DNA of 64,000 nt, taken from positions 25,558,333-25,622,332 of the forward strand of contig OX419756.1 in NCBI GenBank assembly GCA_948567375.1, given 5' to 3'. The position numbers and the translations under genes are program-made. Source of the stretch: Lunularia cruciata. Lineage: Eukaryota; Streptophyta; Marchantiopsida; Lunulariales; Lunulariaceae. The notes under the pieces are model-generated. The model saw nothing but the letters and a program-made list of their open reading frames with translations. It was not told the DNA's origin and ran no database searches. This document shows, piece after piece, positions 49,801 through 60,490 of this stretch; within the stretch, counting starts at the first letter, position 1; each line of letters starts with the position of its first letter.

Positions 49801-51581
49801 CTTGCTCTATGGTTGCTTTACTAACCAACTTCCCTTCCAAGGACTCATCTCTCTTCCAAGCTTGCTCCATGGTTGCCTTTTTGGCAAACTTCCCATCTTG
49901 GGACTCATCTCCCTTCAACGTTCGCTCTATGGCTACCTTCTTGACAAACTTCTCATCTTGGGACTGACTATTCTTAGGTGTCTTACTCAAAGGTGCCAGA
50001 CAACCTAATCAGAAATTCCTATCTTGATGTTGTACTTGAATTTATCGTTAGGTCCAATCAAATTGAACCTTATGCCAAGGTAGACCCAGAATGATATCAT
50101 AGTGTAGAGGTGCCACTACAAACTTCATACACTCCAAATACTCCTTCTCAATTTTGAAAGTAACAGAATGTAAGGTGTAGAACGCAAAACCCTTTCTACC
50201 ATCCGCCATCATCAAACTACTTCCAATCACTAGCTTGATACAAATACCCAATTCCTTTGCTACTTGCATAGACATGCAATTCTCTGAACTTCTAGAATCA
50301 ACCAAAATCCTACAACCCCGATTAGATATCATACCTTGCAACTAAAGCAAACTTGCATATGTCAAGCCTTCAATCCTATTGGAGCTAATCAAGCTCCCAG
50401 TAGGCGGTTTGAAATCTTTTACTAGGATTTCTTGTTTCCTTGATCATTTTGTTCCACAAACTCCATCTGGGCAACTTGTTGAGGTTGCCCATTCCTAAGT
50501 GGGCATTCAACAATGGGATGTCCAACTTGGCAACAATAAAAGCAACCTCCATTTTGTTGTAATCTTTCTGTATCCGTTGTACCAAGTGGTCTCTATTGGA
50601 TAGCATCAATCTCCATTGGTGCCGATTCTTCCACCCGTGCATAGTGTACTAGTAGGCCTTGTATAGGTCAAGGTCAAGACCAAGTTGTTGCAACCAAGGA
50701 ATCAAAACACTCAGCCAATTGCATAGCTTCTTCTACATTTTGTGGTTCTCACATGGTCACCTCCAATTTGGTTTGTGACTTCAATCCCCGCACAAATCAA
50801 TCTAGAACTTCACCTTCTTGTATATTTGGAATCTACATGATGATGTTTTGAAATTTATGATGTAGCTCCTTACTAAGCCAACTTGCTTCAACTCTACCTA
50901 TTTATCCCATGCGGATTGGGTGGCATTTATAGTTTGAAACTGACCCAATATTGCATCCTTGAATTCTGCCTATGTCAAAATTGGTGCAACAATTTTTTGT
51001 TCAGCTCATTCCACTTGGAATCACCACCAAAGTTTTGCCACACCATCTTATTGGCTAGAAGCCAAGAGAATCTATTTCCGTTCATCTTGAAGATTGGTGG
51101 CTTCAAAATAACGTTTGCAGTCAAACAAAAAATTCTCCACTGTGCTTGGAAGATTCTTGCCTTCAAACATCTTGGGTTTTGGAAATCAAATGCAATCCTC
51201 TCCATCTTGACGTGGCGCTCCCTCTATATGTTCTCATCATTGTTGATCTTGTTCATCCAGCAATCAAGTAAGGTGCTCGATTTGTTGCTACATCACAAGG
51301 ATAATGTCTGGTATTGCCGCTATAGCTACTACTCTATCCCACTACTCCTAATTTATCTAATTTATTAGCACATAAATGCAACACGTCCACTGTTCTCCAT
51401 AAGTTACAACTGGAAGTATCAAGGGTTCCTCAGACATGATGATCATATGTAGAAAATCTTGCCCAAAGCGTGAGGTGATGAATTGTGTGAAATGATGCTT
51501 GGGTAATATCTAGACATGAAAATCCCAATGGTTTGGCGGAAGTAGATTTGGTGGTCCATAAATTCCATCTATCCTATTTTT
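46815..51581 (-). pseudogene. N10 gag-pol body (fossil)
   Basis: Read downward: gag about 50400-51560 with knuckle near 50500, protease about 50050-50340 (GCRILVDSRSSENC), repeated linker about 49780-49990, reverse transcriptase about 48900-49720, RNase H about 48480-48890 (VVDFDASNFAIGAVLQQEFP), integrase about 47380-48330 (IVVFVDKLSKQIHLAP; HGMPRVLISDRDPHFIGKFW) and chromodomain about 46850-47060. Broken. Confidence 0.85.
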
Positions 51582-51594
51582 GCTTTGATACCAA

Positions 51595-52018
51595 TGTAAA
51601 AGACCAAGACCGAGGAGAGAAATAAGAGAATGGAAACTCACATTGGGACACTTGAATGAGGGAAAACTCTGAGTGCCTAGCATGAGCTTTGGCTTTGGTA
51701 TTTATAGGTAGCATACAAAGCCCTTGAGAAGCTTCTAAGAAGCTTTCTTGAGCAACTTTCTTAGAGTGCAAGCCAAGTTAACTAGGAAGCTTCTCAAGAA
51801 GCTTTCTTCTAGAAGCCGCCTACTTGGCGTGCAAGCTAAGCTAGTTAAAAGCTTCTAGAAGCTTCCTTCTAGAAGCTACCTACTTGGGGTGCAAGTTAAC
51901 TAGTTGGGAAGCTTGCCAAGAAGCTTCCTAGATGCTTCTAGGATATTCTAGGCTAATTTAGCTTATTCTCTACTTTGTTAGCCTTACTAACTATGTCGCT
52001 AAACTCCATATTGTTACA
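51595..52018 (-). repeat. 5' LTR of N10
   Basis: 424 bp, followed on the minus strand by the primer-binding site. Pairs with 46390-46814. Confidence 0.9.
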
Positions 52019-52874
52019 CTTGACACCAAGCTTACTTTGTCCATGGCCTATCATCCTCAAATTGATGGAAAAACCAAATATGCAAATCGCACCTTGCAGG
52101 ATATTCTTTGTGCTTTTGTCAACATATACCATACCAACTAGGATGAATGTCTTGCAATTGTTGAATTTACATATAATAATTCCAAACATGCAAGTACCAG
52201 ATCCTCTCCTTTCTTCCTTAATTTTGGCCAAGACCTACTTGTTCCAAATTCCTTTCTTGCTCCTCCTCCATCTCATATCCGTCATACTTCCACCTTCTTG
52301 ACCACCATATCTCAATCTCTCCAACAAGCCAAATCTCATCTCCTTGTTGCTCAAAATTGTTTGAAACAATATGCTGACCCCATCATTGTCATCTCACCTT
52401 TTAACTTGGTGATAAAGTCATGCTCTCCTCTAATTACCTACCACTCCTACTTGATACCCAAGTTTGTAAACTTACTCCTACTTGGATAGGACCTTTGATG
52501 TCACCTAAATCATTTCTCTTGTTGCTTATCAACTTACATTGCCTTGTCATATGTGCATCCACCTTGTCTTTCATGTTTCCAAGTTGAAACCCTTTGTTCC
52601 TAATCCATTTTCTCTCTCCTCTCATGTCCAAACTCCTCCTCCTCTTGTCCCTATCAATGATCATGAGGAATACAAAGTTGATAATATCCTTGCATGTCAT
52701 CACATTCAATGGGGTCACCAACAACATACATAGTACAAAGTCCGTTGGAAAGGGTATCCCCTTCATGATGCCACTAGGGGACCTCTTTCTCATCTTGACA
52801 ATGAACAAATAGCCATCCAAGGGTTTGAAGCTTCAATGGTGATGAGGACATCATCAACTAGTGGTGGGAGGATA
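52019..52874 (+). pseudogene. N4 integrase end and chromodomain (fossil)
   Basis: Continues the integrase interrupted at 46384; chromodomain about 52650-52860 (DHEEYKVDNILACHHI). Broken. Confidence 0.78.
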
Positions 52875-53290
52875 TGTAATAATATGGAGTTTACTGACAA
52901 GTTAGTCAAGGCTAACAAAGTAGCAAATTAGCCTAGAATATTCTAAAAGTATCTAGGAAGCTACTTGGTACCTTCCAAGTATTGGCTAATGTGTATGCTA
53001 AGTGGTGATTCTTAGTAGAAAGGTTCTTGGCTAGCTTAGCTTGCACCCCAAGTAGATAGCTTCTAGACTTCTTGAGAAGCTTTCATCTAGCTTAGCTTGC
53101 ACATCAAGTAGATAGTTTCTAAAAGGAAGCTTCTTGAGAAGTTTCTCAAGAGCCTTATATGTTCTCTATATATACCAAAGCCCAAGCTCATGCTAAGCAT
53201 TTATAGTTCCTCTCATTCAAGTGTCTCAATGTGATCTTCCACTCCGGTCTTCCATTCTCCTATTTCTCTCCTCAATCTTGATCTTTTACA
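52875..53290 (+). repeat. 3' LTR of N4
   Basis: From 'tgtaataatatggag' to 'gatcttttaca', 416 bp. The matching 5' LTR is 22082-22185 plus 25986-about 26110. Confidence 0.85.
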
Positions 53291-53295
53291 TTAGA

Positions 53296-54748
53296 GGTGT
53301 CACTATAAACCTCATACACTCCAAATACTCCTTCTCAATCTTGAATGTAATAGGATGTGAGGTACAAAATGAAGAATCCTTTCTACCATCCTCCATCATC
53401 AATCTACTTCCAATTATTAGCTTGATATGAATACTTAATTCCTTTGCTAATTGCATGGACATGCAATTTTCCAAACTTCCAAAATCCACTAAAATCCAAC
53501 AACTATGATTAGATATCATATCTTGCAAGTGAAGCAAATTTGCATGGGTTGAGCCTTCAATCCCATTAGAACTAATCAAGTTCCTAATAGGAGGCTCAAA
53601 TCTCCTATTGGGATTCCTTGTTTCCTTGATCATTTTGCTCCACCACCTCCATCTAGGTGATTTGTCTAGGTCATCTATTCTTGAATGGACATTCAGCAAT
53701 GCAATATCCAATTTGGTGACAATAAAAGCAACCATCATTTTGTCATAATCTTTCTCTATCTACAATACCAAGTGGTTTCCATTGCATAGCATCAATCCCC
53801 ATTGGTGCCGGCTCCTGCATCCATGTGTGGTGTATTGGTAGGTTATCTAAAGGTCAACGTTGAGACCAAGTTGTCACAATCAGGGAATCAAAATGCTTAG
53901 CCAACTACATGGTTTCCTCTAAGTGTTTGGCTCTTGCATAATTACCTCCAATTTAGTTGTGACTTTAGGCTCCTCACAAATTGATCCAAAGCTTCACCTT
54001 CTAGTATATTTGGTATTTGCATATTTGGTGTTTTGGAATTGTGTGATTTAGCTTCTTACAAAGCCAATCAACTTCAACTCTGCCAACCTATCTTGTGTGG
54101 CTTGTGTGGCATTTATAGCTTGGAATTGCCTAATTATTACACTCTTGAATTCTTCCCATGTCAAGATTAGTGCAACAATTTGCGGTTAGCTCACTCCACT
54201 TGGAACTACCACTATAGTTTTGCCACTCCATCCAATTGGCTTGAAGCCAAGAGAATCTATTTATGTTCATCTTGAAGATTTGTAGCTTTGAAATAACATT
54301 CATAGTCAAACAAAAAATTCTCCATTTCTCTTGAGAGATTCTTACCTTCAAATACCTTGGGCATCAGATATCATATTTGCTCTTCTCCTTCTTGAAATGA
54401 TACTCTCTCTACTTGTTCTTGTCATTGATGATCTTGTTCTTCCAAAAATCAAGTATGGTGCTCGATTTGTTGTTTCATGGCAATGATAACCTTGTGCATT
54501 GCCGCCATGAATACTACTCTATCAAATTACCCATAGTTTATCTAATTTAACACGTCCATCATTTCCATAAGTCATAATTGAAAGTACCAAGGTTCATCGG
54601 ACAATATGATCACATTCATAAAATTCTACCCAAAGGGTGAGACGATGAATTGTGTGAAATGATGTTTGGGTAGTACATGGATACAAAAATCCCAATGTTT
54701 TGATGGAAATAGATTTGGTGGTCCATAAATTCTATCCATCACATTCCT
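53296..54748 (-). pseudogene. N1 protease and gag (fossil)
   Basis: Protease at about 53290-53530 and gag at about 53600-54730 on the minus strand, completing N1 after the N4 insertion. Broken. Confidence 0.78.
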
Positions 54749-54761
54749 ACTCTGATACCAA

Positions 54762-55247
54762 TGTAAAAGACTAAGGAAAGAAATAAGAGAATGGAAGATC
54801 AAGATCACGTTGTGACTCTTGAATGAGGAAACTCTGAATGTCTAGCATGAGCTTGTACTTTGGGATTTATATGGAGTGTACAAGGCTCTTGAGAAGCTTC
54901 TCAAGAAGCTTCTTAAAAGTCACTTTCTTGGAGTGCAAGCCAAGCTAACCGAGAATTTTCTCAAGAAGATTTCTTCTAGAAGTAGTCTACTTGATTTGCA
55001 AGCTAAGCTAGTTGGAAGTTTCTCAAGAAACCTCCTTCTAAAAGCTACCTATTTAGTGTGAAAGCTAAGCTAGTTAGAAATTCTCCCAAGAAACTTCTTC
55101 CTAGAAGTCGCCACTTGACATGTACATTACCCAATACTTGGAAGGTACCAAGTAGCTTCTAGAATTTTTTATAACTCTTTGCTAATTTGGCCTATATGCT
55201 ACTTCCTTAGTCTAGACTAACTTATATGTAAACTCCATATTATTACA
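54762..55247 (-). repeat. 5' LTR of N1
   Basis: Begins 'tgtaaaagactaaggaaag' and ends 'ccatattattaca'; directly followed by the right CTATG duplication (55248-55252). Confidence 0.87.
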
Positions 55248-55252
55248 CTATG

Positions 55253-56264
55253 GGTCAAATGCCTATATTTGCGTGCAGATTTAGATATTGTTTATGTATG
55301 AAGAACTTGGTGCAAGGCATTGGCTGATCGGAAACTTTTGGTATTTTGAAAAAGCGAGCATGCGCAAGTTTTAGAAAATAGGATTAATGGGAAATAGAAA
55401 TGTTCTATGATAGATATGATATGATATGATTTTGTACTATGATAGTAAGGAACATTTTCTTTTGTACCAAGTATTTGTATTGATTAGGTATTCACGAGAA
55501 GGTTTTTGGTTCTTCTACAACAAAACACCTTCCATACACTTCTATATACTCTGCATACAACAAAGCGAGGTTGGTCTCAGGTCTGGCAGATCTTTGTTTG
55601 TATTCTTCACCATTCATGTAATTATTCAAGGAGTTTCTATATACCCTGCATGCACTAAATTGGGGCACAGCCTCACAGATTCCTTTGTTTGTGTTCTTCG
55701 CCATTCATTCGTCATTGTAATCATTTACGGAAGACTATCTAATCGAGCCTCTTCATGGCATCGTTTTATGAAGTAATGTAATCGTTCAATGACGAATAGT
55801 AAATTGATATTCAAAAACTTAAAAACAAAACACCAATTTCCGATGAAGGCCAAGGCAAAGTGTGTTATCGGAACTTCTGTTGTTACTGATTGCTTAGAAG
55901 ACCATCAAAGGTAAATCTTGTCTTTGTCATCCTCATTGCGGAATGCAGTTCAATGAATTCTAGTTGAATCAATAGTTCATTCAACCAACAGATCAAAGGG
56001 TGATTGGATTTTGATTAAGCATAGATTGAATCATAAAGGAATCAAAATATCTTCAATCAATTGAATAAGATGTGGATAACAAGACGGATGAGTTAATTGC
56101 TGTATCATAAATCAATAAGCAAAATTAGCGGAATGTTCATTGATAATGAGGAAAAGATTATTTTGATATTGAATAGAAGATATGGAGGTTCTATGCTGGT
56201 AGTATTCCCAATTGTGACGAGAATCATGTTAGGGGGTTACATATTCTGTATGCCGTAACCAATG
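55253..56264 (+). other. Host sequence right of the nest, weakly matching block B 3' flank
   Basis: 'tttgcgtgcagatttagatattg' and 'attcacgagaag...caaaacacctt' echo 59600-60010, so block A seems to continue past the transposon nest. An open frame at 55426-55776 runs through a tandem repeat and resembles nothing known; I do not call it a gene. Confidence 0.45.
55540..55740. repeat. Two degenerate tandem units of about 100 bp
   Basis: Both units start 'tctatatac(t/c)ctgcat' and contain 'tttgtttgt(a/g)ttcttc(a/g)ccattcat'. Confidence 0.75.
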
Positions 56265-56560
56265 TGCAAGAATCTGTTCTTGCGAATTCATAACCAGATT
56301 GAGAATCGTTGATACTTTGTTAAGAAGTGTGATACTATTGACAACCCTTGCTTAAGCAACATATAGAAGATTGATTGCAGCTATACAGATCTTTTGTTAT
56401 AGGTATTGCCAATGACGTTGTAAATTAATATCTTTACATGAGAGATACAGATCCATATAATCATTGTGGGAATGCAAAGGGTATGATGAAAATATATAGT
56501 TATGAGTATCTAAGGCAACCTATCTTGAACAGCTTTGTTCTGTCTTGAGGTGAAGGATTT
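56265..56560 (-). repeat. Extra inverted copy of the U1 upstream region
   Basis: Matches 60955-61210 in the same direction and 560-760 in reverse ('gaatctgttcttgcgaattcat', 'acaacccttgct', 'tccatataatcatt'). It therefore points away from U1 copy B, unlike the corresponding parts of A and C. Confidence 0.7.
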
Positions 56561-56802
56561 GAATGCCTTGCAAAAACTTGACATGAGGATTGACTAGCTA
56601 TAGGATAACGAATCTAATTTATCACCCATGAAGTACATACAAGAATTCGAATGGAAAAAGTCACTTCGAATTCCTGCAATTCAGAAGCTAATCAAGTGAA
56701 TATGGATGACTCAGGTTTCGTTTTATATCAAGCCACTATACGACCTGCACCATGGAATACAAGGCGATCGAGAAAGCGATCCATTTTAATCACAAGTATG
56801 GC

Positions 56803-56874
56803 ATCCATCAATTACGATCCACCTCTACATCATTCGATATCAAATGATGTAGAGGTGGATCGTAATTGATGGAT
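56803..56874. repeat. Perfect 32-bp inverted repeat with 8-bp spacer
   Basis: Left arm 56803-56834 and right arm 56843-56874 are exact reverse complements, with spacer 'cgatatca'. Block A keeps only the right-arm sequence recognisably (about 190-220). The DNA could form a cruciform and any transcript a long hairpin. Confidence 0.9.
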
Positions 56875-57204
56875 CCCAATATCTTAGTCCAGTAGCATTG
56901 GTATAAATCACAAAAGAGAGGACAACAGCACGAAGAAAAACATGCTGTCACGGCAGCTGCAGTGGCATGAAAATTCTTTGTATCGTAATTCTCAACATAC
57001 TGTACAACTGGTTTTATCTCGACGCCTCCTGCCAATTAGTTCTCAACCCTGCACAAGATTGAATCATGCATCACTGTCTGTCCTTAATCAAGATCATGAT
57101 TTTACGGAATGGAGATTCTTGCGTCATACCCAGTGGTTCGGCACGAAGGAATAGTCAGTTTACAGCCAGCATGGACAATTAACGGCGTGTAAAGATGTAA
57201 TGAA

Positions 57205-57254
57205 ACCATATACGGAGAGTTCTTTGGTGCTTACTGTCTTGGGATTTGAGGGCC
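57205..57254 (+). promoter_or_regulatory. Conserved block upstream of U1 copy B
   Basis: 'accatatacggagagttctt' begins 68 bases before U1 copy B and 'ttgggatttgagggccaa' lies closer, as in copies A and C. Confidence 0.4.
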
Positions 57255-57272
57255 AAACAAGGAAGGTTGTAC

Positions 57273-57429
57273 ATACTTACCTGGGCGGGATCTATCGGTG
57301 ATCAAGAAGGCCGATGGTCTAGAGTGAGCTCTTCCATTGCACTTCGGATAGAGTGATTACTAGCATTTCCCTATGTGGAAAATGCACGTCATAATTTGTG
57401 ACAGGGGCTCGCGTGCGCGCGGCTCCTAA
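57273..57429 (+). ncRNA. U1: U1 snRNA, copy B
   Basis: Splice-site-pairing end ATACTTACCTG, stem-loop I with TATCGG/CCGATG stem and the consensus U1-70K loop GATCAAGAAG (57300-57309), the U1A loop ATTGCAC, Sm site AATTTGTGA and a terminal GC-rich stem-loop. Of the three copies it is the only one with the full 70K loop consensus. Its last stem is shorter on the 5' side (ACAGGGGCTC where A has ACAGTGGAGCTC), which may weaken stem-loop IV. It is the best candidate for a working gene in the cluster, but expression cannot be judged here. Confidence 0.9.
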
Positions 57430-58006
57430 CGTACAAACTAAAACAGAATTAAGGACCCAAAAATTCTAATAGACAGTTAGCGGTCGGCCACGGTGCTATG
57501 GCATGTGGTTTCAAGATCAAAGAAGTGTCACCGAAATGTTTATCATGTACATCTTGTTTGAGCAGCAAGAGATAAGCATGAAACACCGTAGCAAAAAGTG
57601 GGATGTCTTTGGAAGACATTTAATGGAGGTCTGGTTAACTTGAGGAATTAGAGCGCAGTGGGAACGCTCATTTTATGACAGTATCTTTTACAAACAAACT
57701 GTGCAGAAAAAGATTGCTAAGGAACTTTCACCGGTGAAAAAGAGGTCATGGTATAGACGACATTAAAATTAGATGATTTCACGTATATTGGCATGTCTTT
57801 CCTAGAAGTTCCTACATCTGTGAATCAAATTCAGGTTAAGAATTTGCAGACAGGACACAGTACGTAGGAGCTTCACTCGGAAAAAGAAGATTGACTCCAA
57901 GTTCAATCGAGACTCCAAAGACTAGTTGATCATGGTTTTAAGCTGTGTTCATGTGCTGATCTGATGAAGACATTGTCCAAGAAATGTATGAAACTGGATC
58001 CTTTGC

Positions 58007-58198
58007 CTACACGCAGCAGCTTTTCAGCGTGGATATGCCTGACAAAACCAGAGAGATAGTGCGGGAAATAACTGGTATGCTGCCTCGCTTTGAGTCGCCA
58101 GAATCATTAGTGTATCCCGGACCTGTGCGGTGAGGTAGTATTGACAGGGCAAGTGCTTCTGCTATTAACTGTCCCAACCTAGGATCGTTGACGCACAT
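58007..58198 (-). other. Conserved 63-codon open frame (counterpart of 2156-1965)
   Basis: Starts with M and ends SCCV at the same places as its block A counterpart. About two thirds of residues match; several differences are conservative. No domain recognised. Coding status is uncertain. Confidence 0.25.
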
Positions 58199-59430
58199 GG
58201 GCGTTGACCTATTTTGTTTTTAGATGATGCAGAGATTTCGAACATCCTAGTCTAAAATTGGATCTGCTGTGAGCTTTTCCAAAAAGTCGTGCCACTGAAA
58301 ACCTGACTTGAATGTTATATGTTTATGATATTTCCCTACTAACAGCGGTTATCTTTTACTTCCAAACTGGCTCTATTTGAGCTCAGGGGGACCAAATCCA
58401 ATTCACAGACAATCCATCGCTTGTATCTGCTTTCATTCACGTCTCTTGTAGCGGCGACCGTTTCCATGAGGATCTCTTACAAATTGGACGACCTTGGTCT
58501 GAAATTTCAGGTCCAATTAGGGTATAACAATCTGATGGCCTGCACAATGAATGCATTGTCGATCACAGTGGGTGCATGGGGAGCGGGAGAGTTGTGGAAG
58601 CAGTCGTGTGGTCGTAGACTTGAGACGAAACCCCTTTGTTTGATGCGATAGGACATTCAAATTTTCAGATGTTGCGTAATCATGTATACTTATTACACTG
58701 CTACAGCCACAGCTGCAGGTGCAAGCTCCATAGTTGATCCCAAAGGTTTTCTCCCGGCCCTGCAAATCAACATCTCCAGCAAATTGGTTAGGTGCCCCAG
58801 CTATCGACCCAATTGGAATCAGGGTTTTAGTTTATTGATGAGCACTTCAGATTTCATGATCAGCGTTGAAGATGGAAATGAAAGGGAAGGAGATGGGCAA
58901 GACGGGGATCTTCTGCACAGGTAGAATACTAATCGACTGTGGGATTAGAGACGCACATACGTTTGAGCATGAAAACTTGTCCCCGACATCTACTCCCCCG
59001 GAACGCAATGGAAAGGCCTCAAGAGAAAGCATAGTCGTCAGAACGTACTCATAGATTCACTTGAATTCACCTTTGGTTGCATGCGGCTCTTTCTTGAACA
59101 TGAGCTCATCCACTCGACCATAACAACAGCTGAGTTCAAGTGGTCGGCGTTTAAATTCTGGACGAGAGGAAAATGCATCAATTATAGACCAACCATGCAT
59201 CTAATGTTGTCCGATTACCTGAACTTCACACACGGTTCCAGATATTGATGATACATAGGAGCAGGAGAAAGTGGGTAATACATCAGACATTGATCTGTTA
59301 ACTTTTTACGAAGCATCTTCCCGGTAGTTTTGGGTCGTCAATAGATGGAACATAATATGGATCAACATAATATGTTCTACCCGTCTTGGGATTGGGTCCC
59401 AGGATTAAAAGTTCCTCAGCTACTTTGTAA

Positions 59431-60320
59431 CTCCCCTGTGGATCACATGCCTACTCCTGTACACCATAGCCCTGTCTATGTTCCGGTTGACCTTTAGACT
59501 TGAGCCTGGAGATCAAGGATCATAAAGCTAACTGACCCCATTTAAGGTAGCTATTCGTCGTTGTCTACGTAGATGAAGACAGAATTGTTGAATGCGCATG
59601 CATCGCGTGCAGATTTGTGGTGTTGTTCCTGTCCTTCGAAGGTGATGCACGCCCTTGACCGATTGGTTTACTTGCTGCAGACGCGATCATACTCAAGTTC
59701 CAGAACAACTTTACACGCAGATCACTTCAGCTTCTCGGTGCCACATATCGGGAGATTTAACGTGGCGGTAGGGTACGGAATGGTGGATCCCTGTATCGAT
59801 TCTTCTCTCCCGTTCGGAGATTGTCTGAACTTGATTTAGAGCATCCAACGCTCTACGAGTACGGGAAAGTATGTTACCAAGTTACAAGTCAAAGGTTAAT
59901 GGAAGCAGGACATATGTAACATAAAAAATAGTTACTTTTCTAGAACTTTGTAAGTTGGGCTATAGTTGACAGTTATTCATGAGAATGTATTGTGTCCTTC
60001 TTCACCAAAACACCTCCTTTATGTTGTTTACGCTAGAAAGTGGGTTTGGTTCACTGAGCTCTCATTCCTCAAGTCAACCAGATCCGCATGATACGTCTTC
60101 CAGCGACATCTAACTTTTCGCAACGCTGTTTGCAAAGCAACTTTGTTCATTGTTCAGTGACATCTACCTTTGTTCGCAACGCGACTTTGTCAGTCACCAC
60201 GCTACTATAAGGTTTTCCGAAACTAAGATTTCTGAGGCACTTTCTCTGGTCTGGAAACAGTACGCCATTACACCATGTGCTAGCATTCTGTTATCTTTTT
60301 CTCATTGCACGTTACTGTTT
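59431..60320. other. Spacer between block B and inverted U1 copy C
   Basis: Holds an 88-codon frame at 59573-59839 (+) with no recognised domain and two short repeats of 'cgacatctaacttttcgcaacgc' type at about 60101 and 60156. No gene supported. Confidence 0.5.
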
Positions 60321-60332
60321 AGTTTTGTAGGT

Positions 60333-60490
60333 TAGGAGCCGCGCGGACGCGAGCTCCACTGTAACAAATTATGACGTGCATTTTCCCCGCAGGGAAATGC
60401 TAGAAATCACCTCCTCCGATGTGCAATGGAGGAGTTCACTCTAGACCATCGACCTTCATGTTCACCGATAGATCCCGCCCAGGTAAGTAT
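60333..60490 (-). ncRNA. U1: U1 snRNA, copy C (inverted)
   Basis: On the minus strand it starts ATACTTACCTG at 60490. Stem-loop I has a TATCGG arm and the loop GAACATGAAG (60463-60454), close to copy A and off the 70K consensus; its other arm reads TCGATG. The U1A loop ATTGCAC is kept, the Sm-like site reads AATTTGTTA and the terminal stem matches copy A. Downstream, 'caaaactaaacagtaac' approximates the plant snRNA 3' box (CA N3-10 AGTNNAA). The altered loop and Sm site make full function less sure. Confidence 0.87.

Larger units (their letters stand above)
46390..52018 (-). mobile_element. N10: structurally complete chromovirus fossil inserted in N4 integrase
   Basis: Has both LTRs (46390-46814 and 51595-52018), CTTGA duplications (46385-46389 and 52019-52023), an initiator-Met primer site TGGTATCAAAGC (51593-51582) and a GGTGGGGGAATA-type polypurine tract beside the 3' LTR. 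N4 integrase reads on directly when it is removed. LTRs are about 92% identical by eye, so it is the youngest datable layer, on the order of a few million years at usual plant rates. All parts are present in order, but coding is broken at more than ten places. Confidence 0.9.
22082..53290 (+). mobile_element. N4: plus-strand chromovirus fossil inserted in N1
   Basis: The 5' LTR starts at 22082 and is split by N5; the 3' LTR is 52875-53290. Its own DNA is in pieces: 22082-22185, 25986-27604, 44849-46384 and 52019-53290. These carry 5' LTR, gag, reverse transcriptase, RNase H, integrase, chromodomain and 3' LTR. A deletion joins gag to reverse transcriptase near 27180, and an unrelated segment of about 570 bp lies near the 5' LTR end. 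Broken many times. It hosts N5, N6 and N10. Confidence 0.82.
8933..55247 (-). mobile_element. N1: outermost chromovirus (Ty3/Gypsy) fossil, split by nested elements
   Basis: A structurally complete but broken LTR retrotransposon on the minus strand. LTRs lie at 8933-9408 and 54762-55247; a primer-binding site for initiator Met-tRNA (TGGTATCAGAG, about 54749-54760) is inside the 5' LTR, and a purine tract precedes the 3' LTR. Its own DNA is in three pieces: 8933-10707, 20238-22081 and 53291-55247. Order is gag, protease, reverse transcriptase, RNase H, integrase, chromodomain. More than ten interruptions affect its frames. LTRs look roughly 80-85% identical by eye, so it is the oldest layer, as its position also requires. 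Confidence 0.88.
56650..59430 (+). repeat. Paralogous block B (carries U1 copy B)
   Basis: Direct-orientation counterpart of 1-2670 plus 8161-8927. Outside the U1 gene I find no gene supported in both copies. Confidence 0.85.

Noticed and set aside
55426-55776. 116-codon plus frame rich in F, I and Y
   Set aside because: It runs through a degenerate tandem repeat and looks like AT-rich chance reading; no counterpart in block B.
59573-59839. 88-codon plus frame
   Set aside because: No recognisable domain, no splice or promoter support, and no preserved counterpart in block A.
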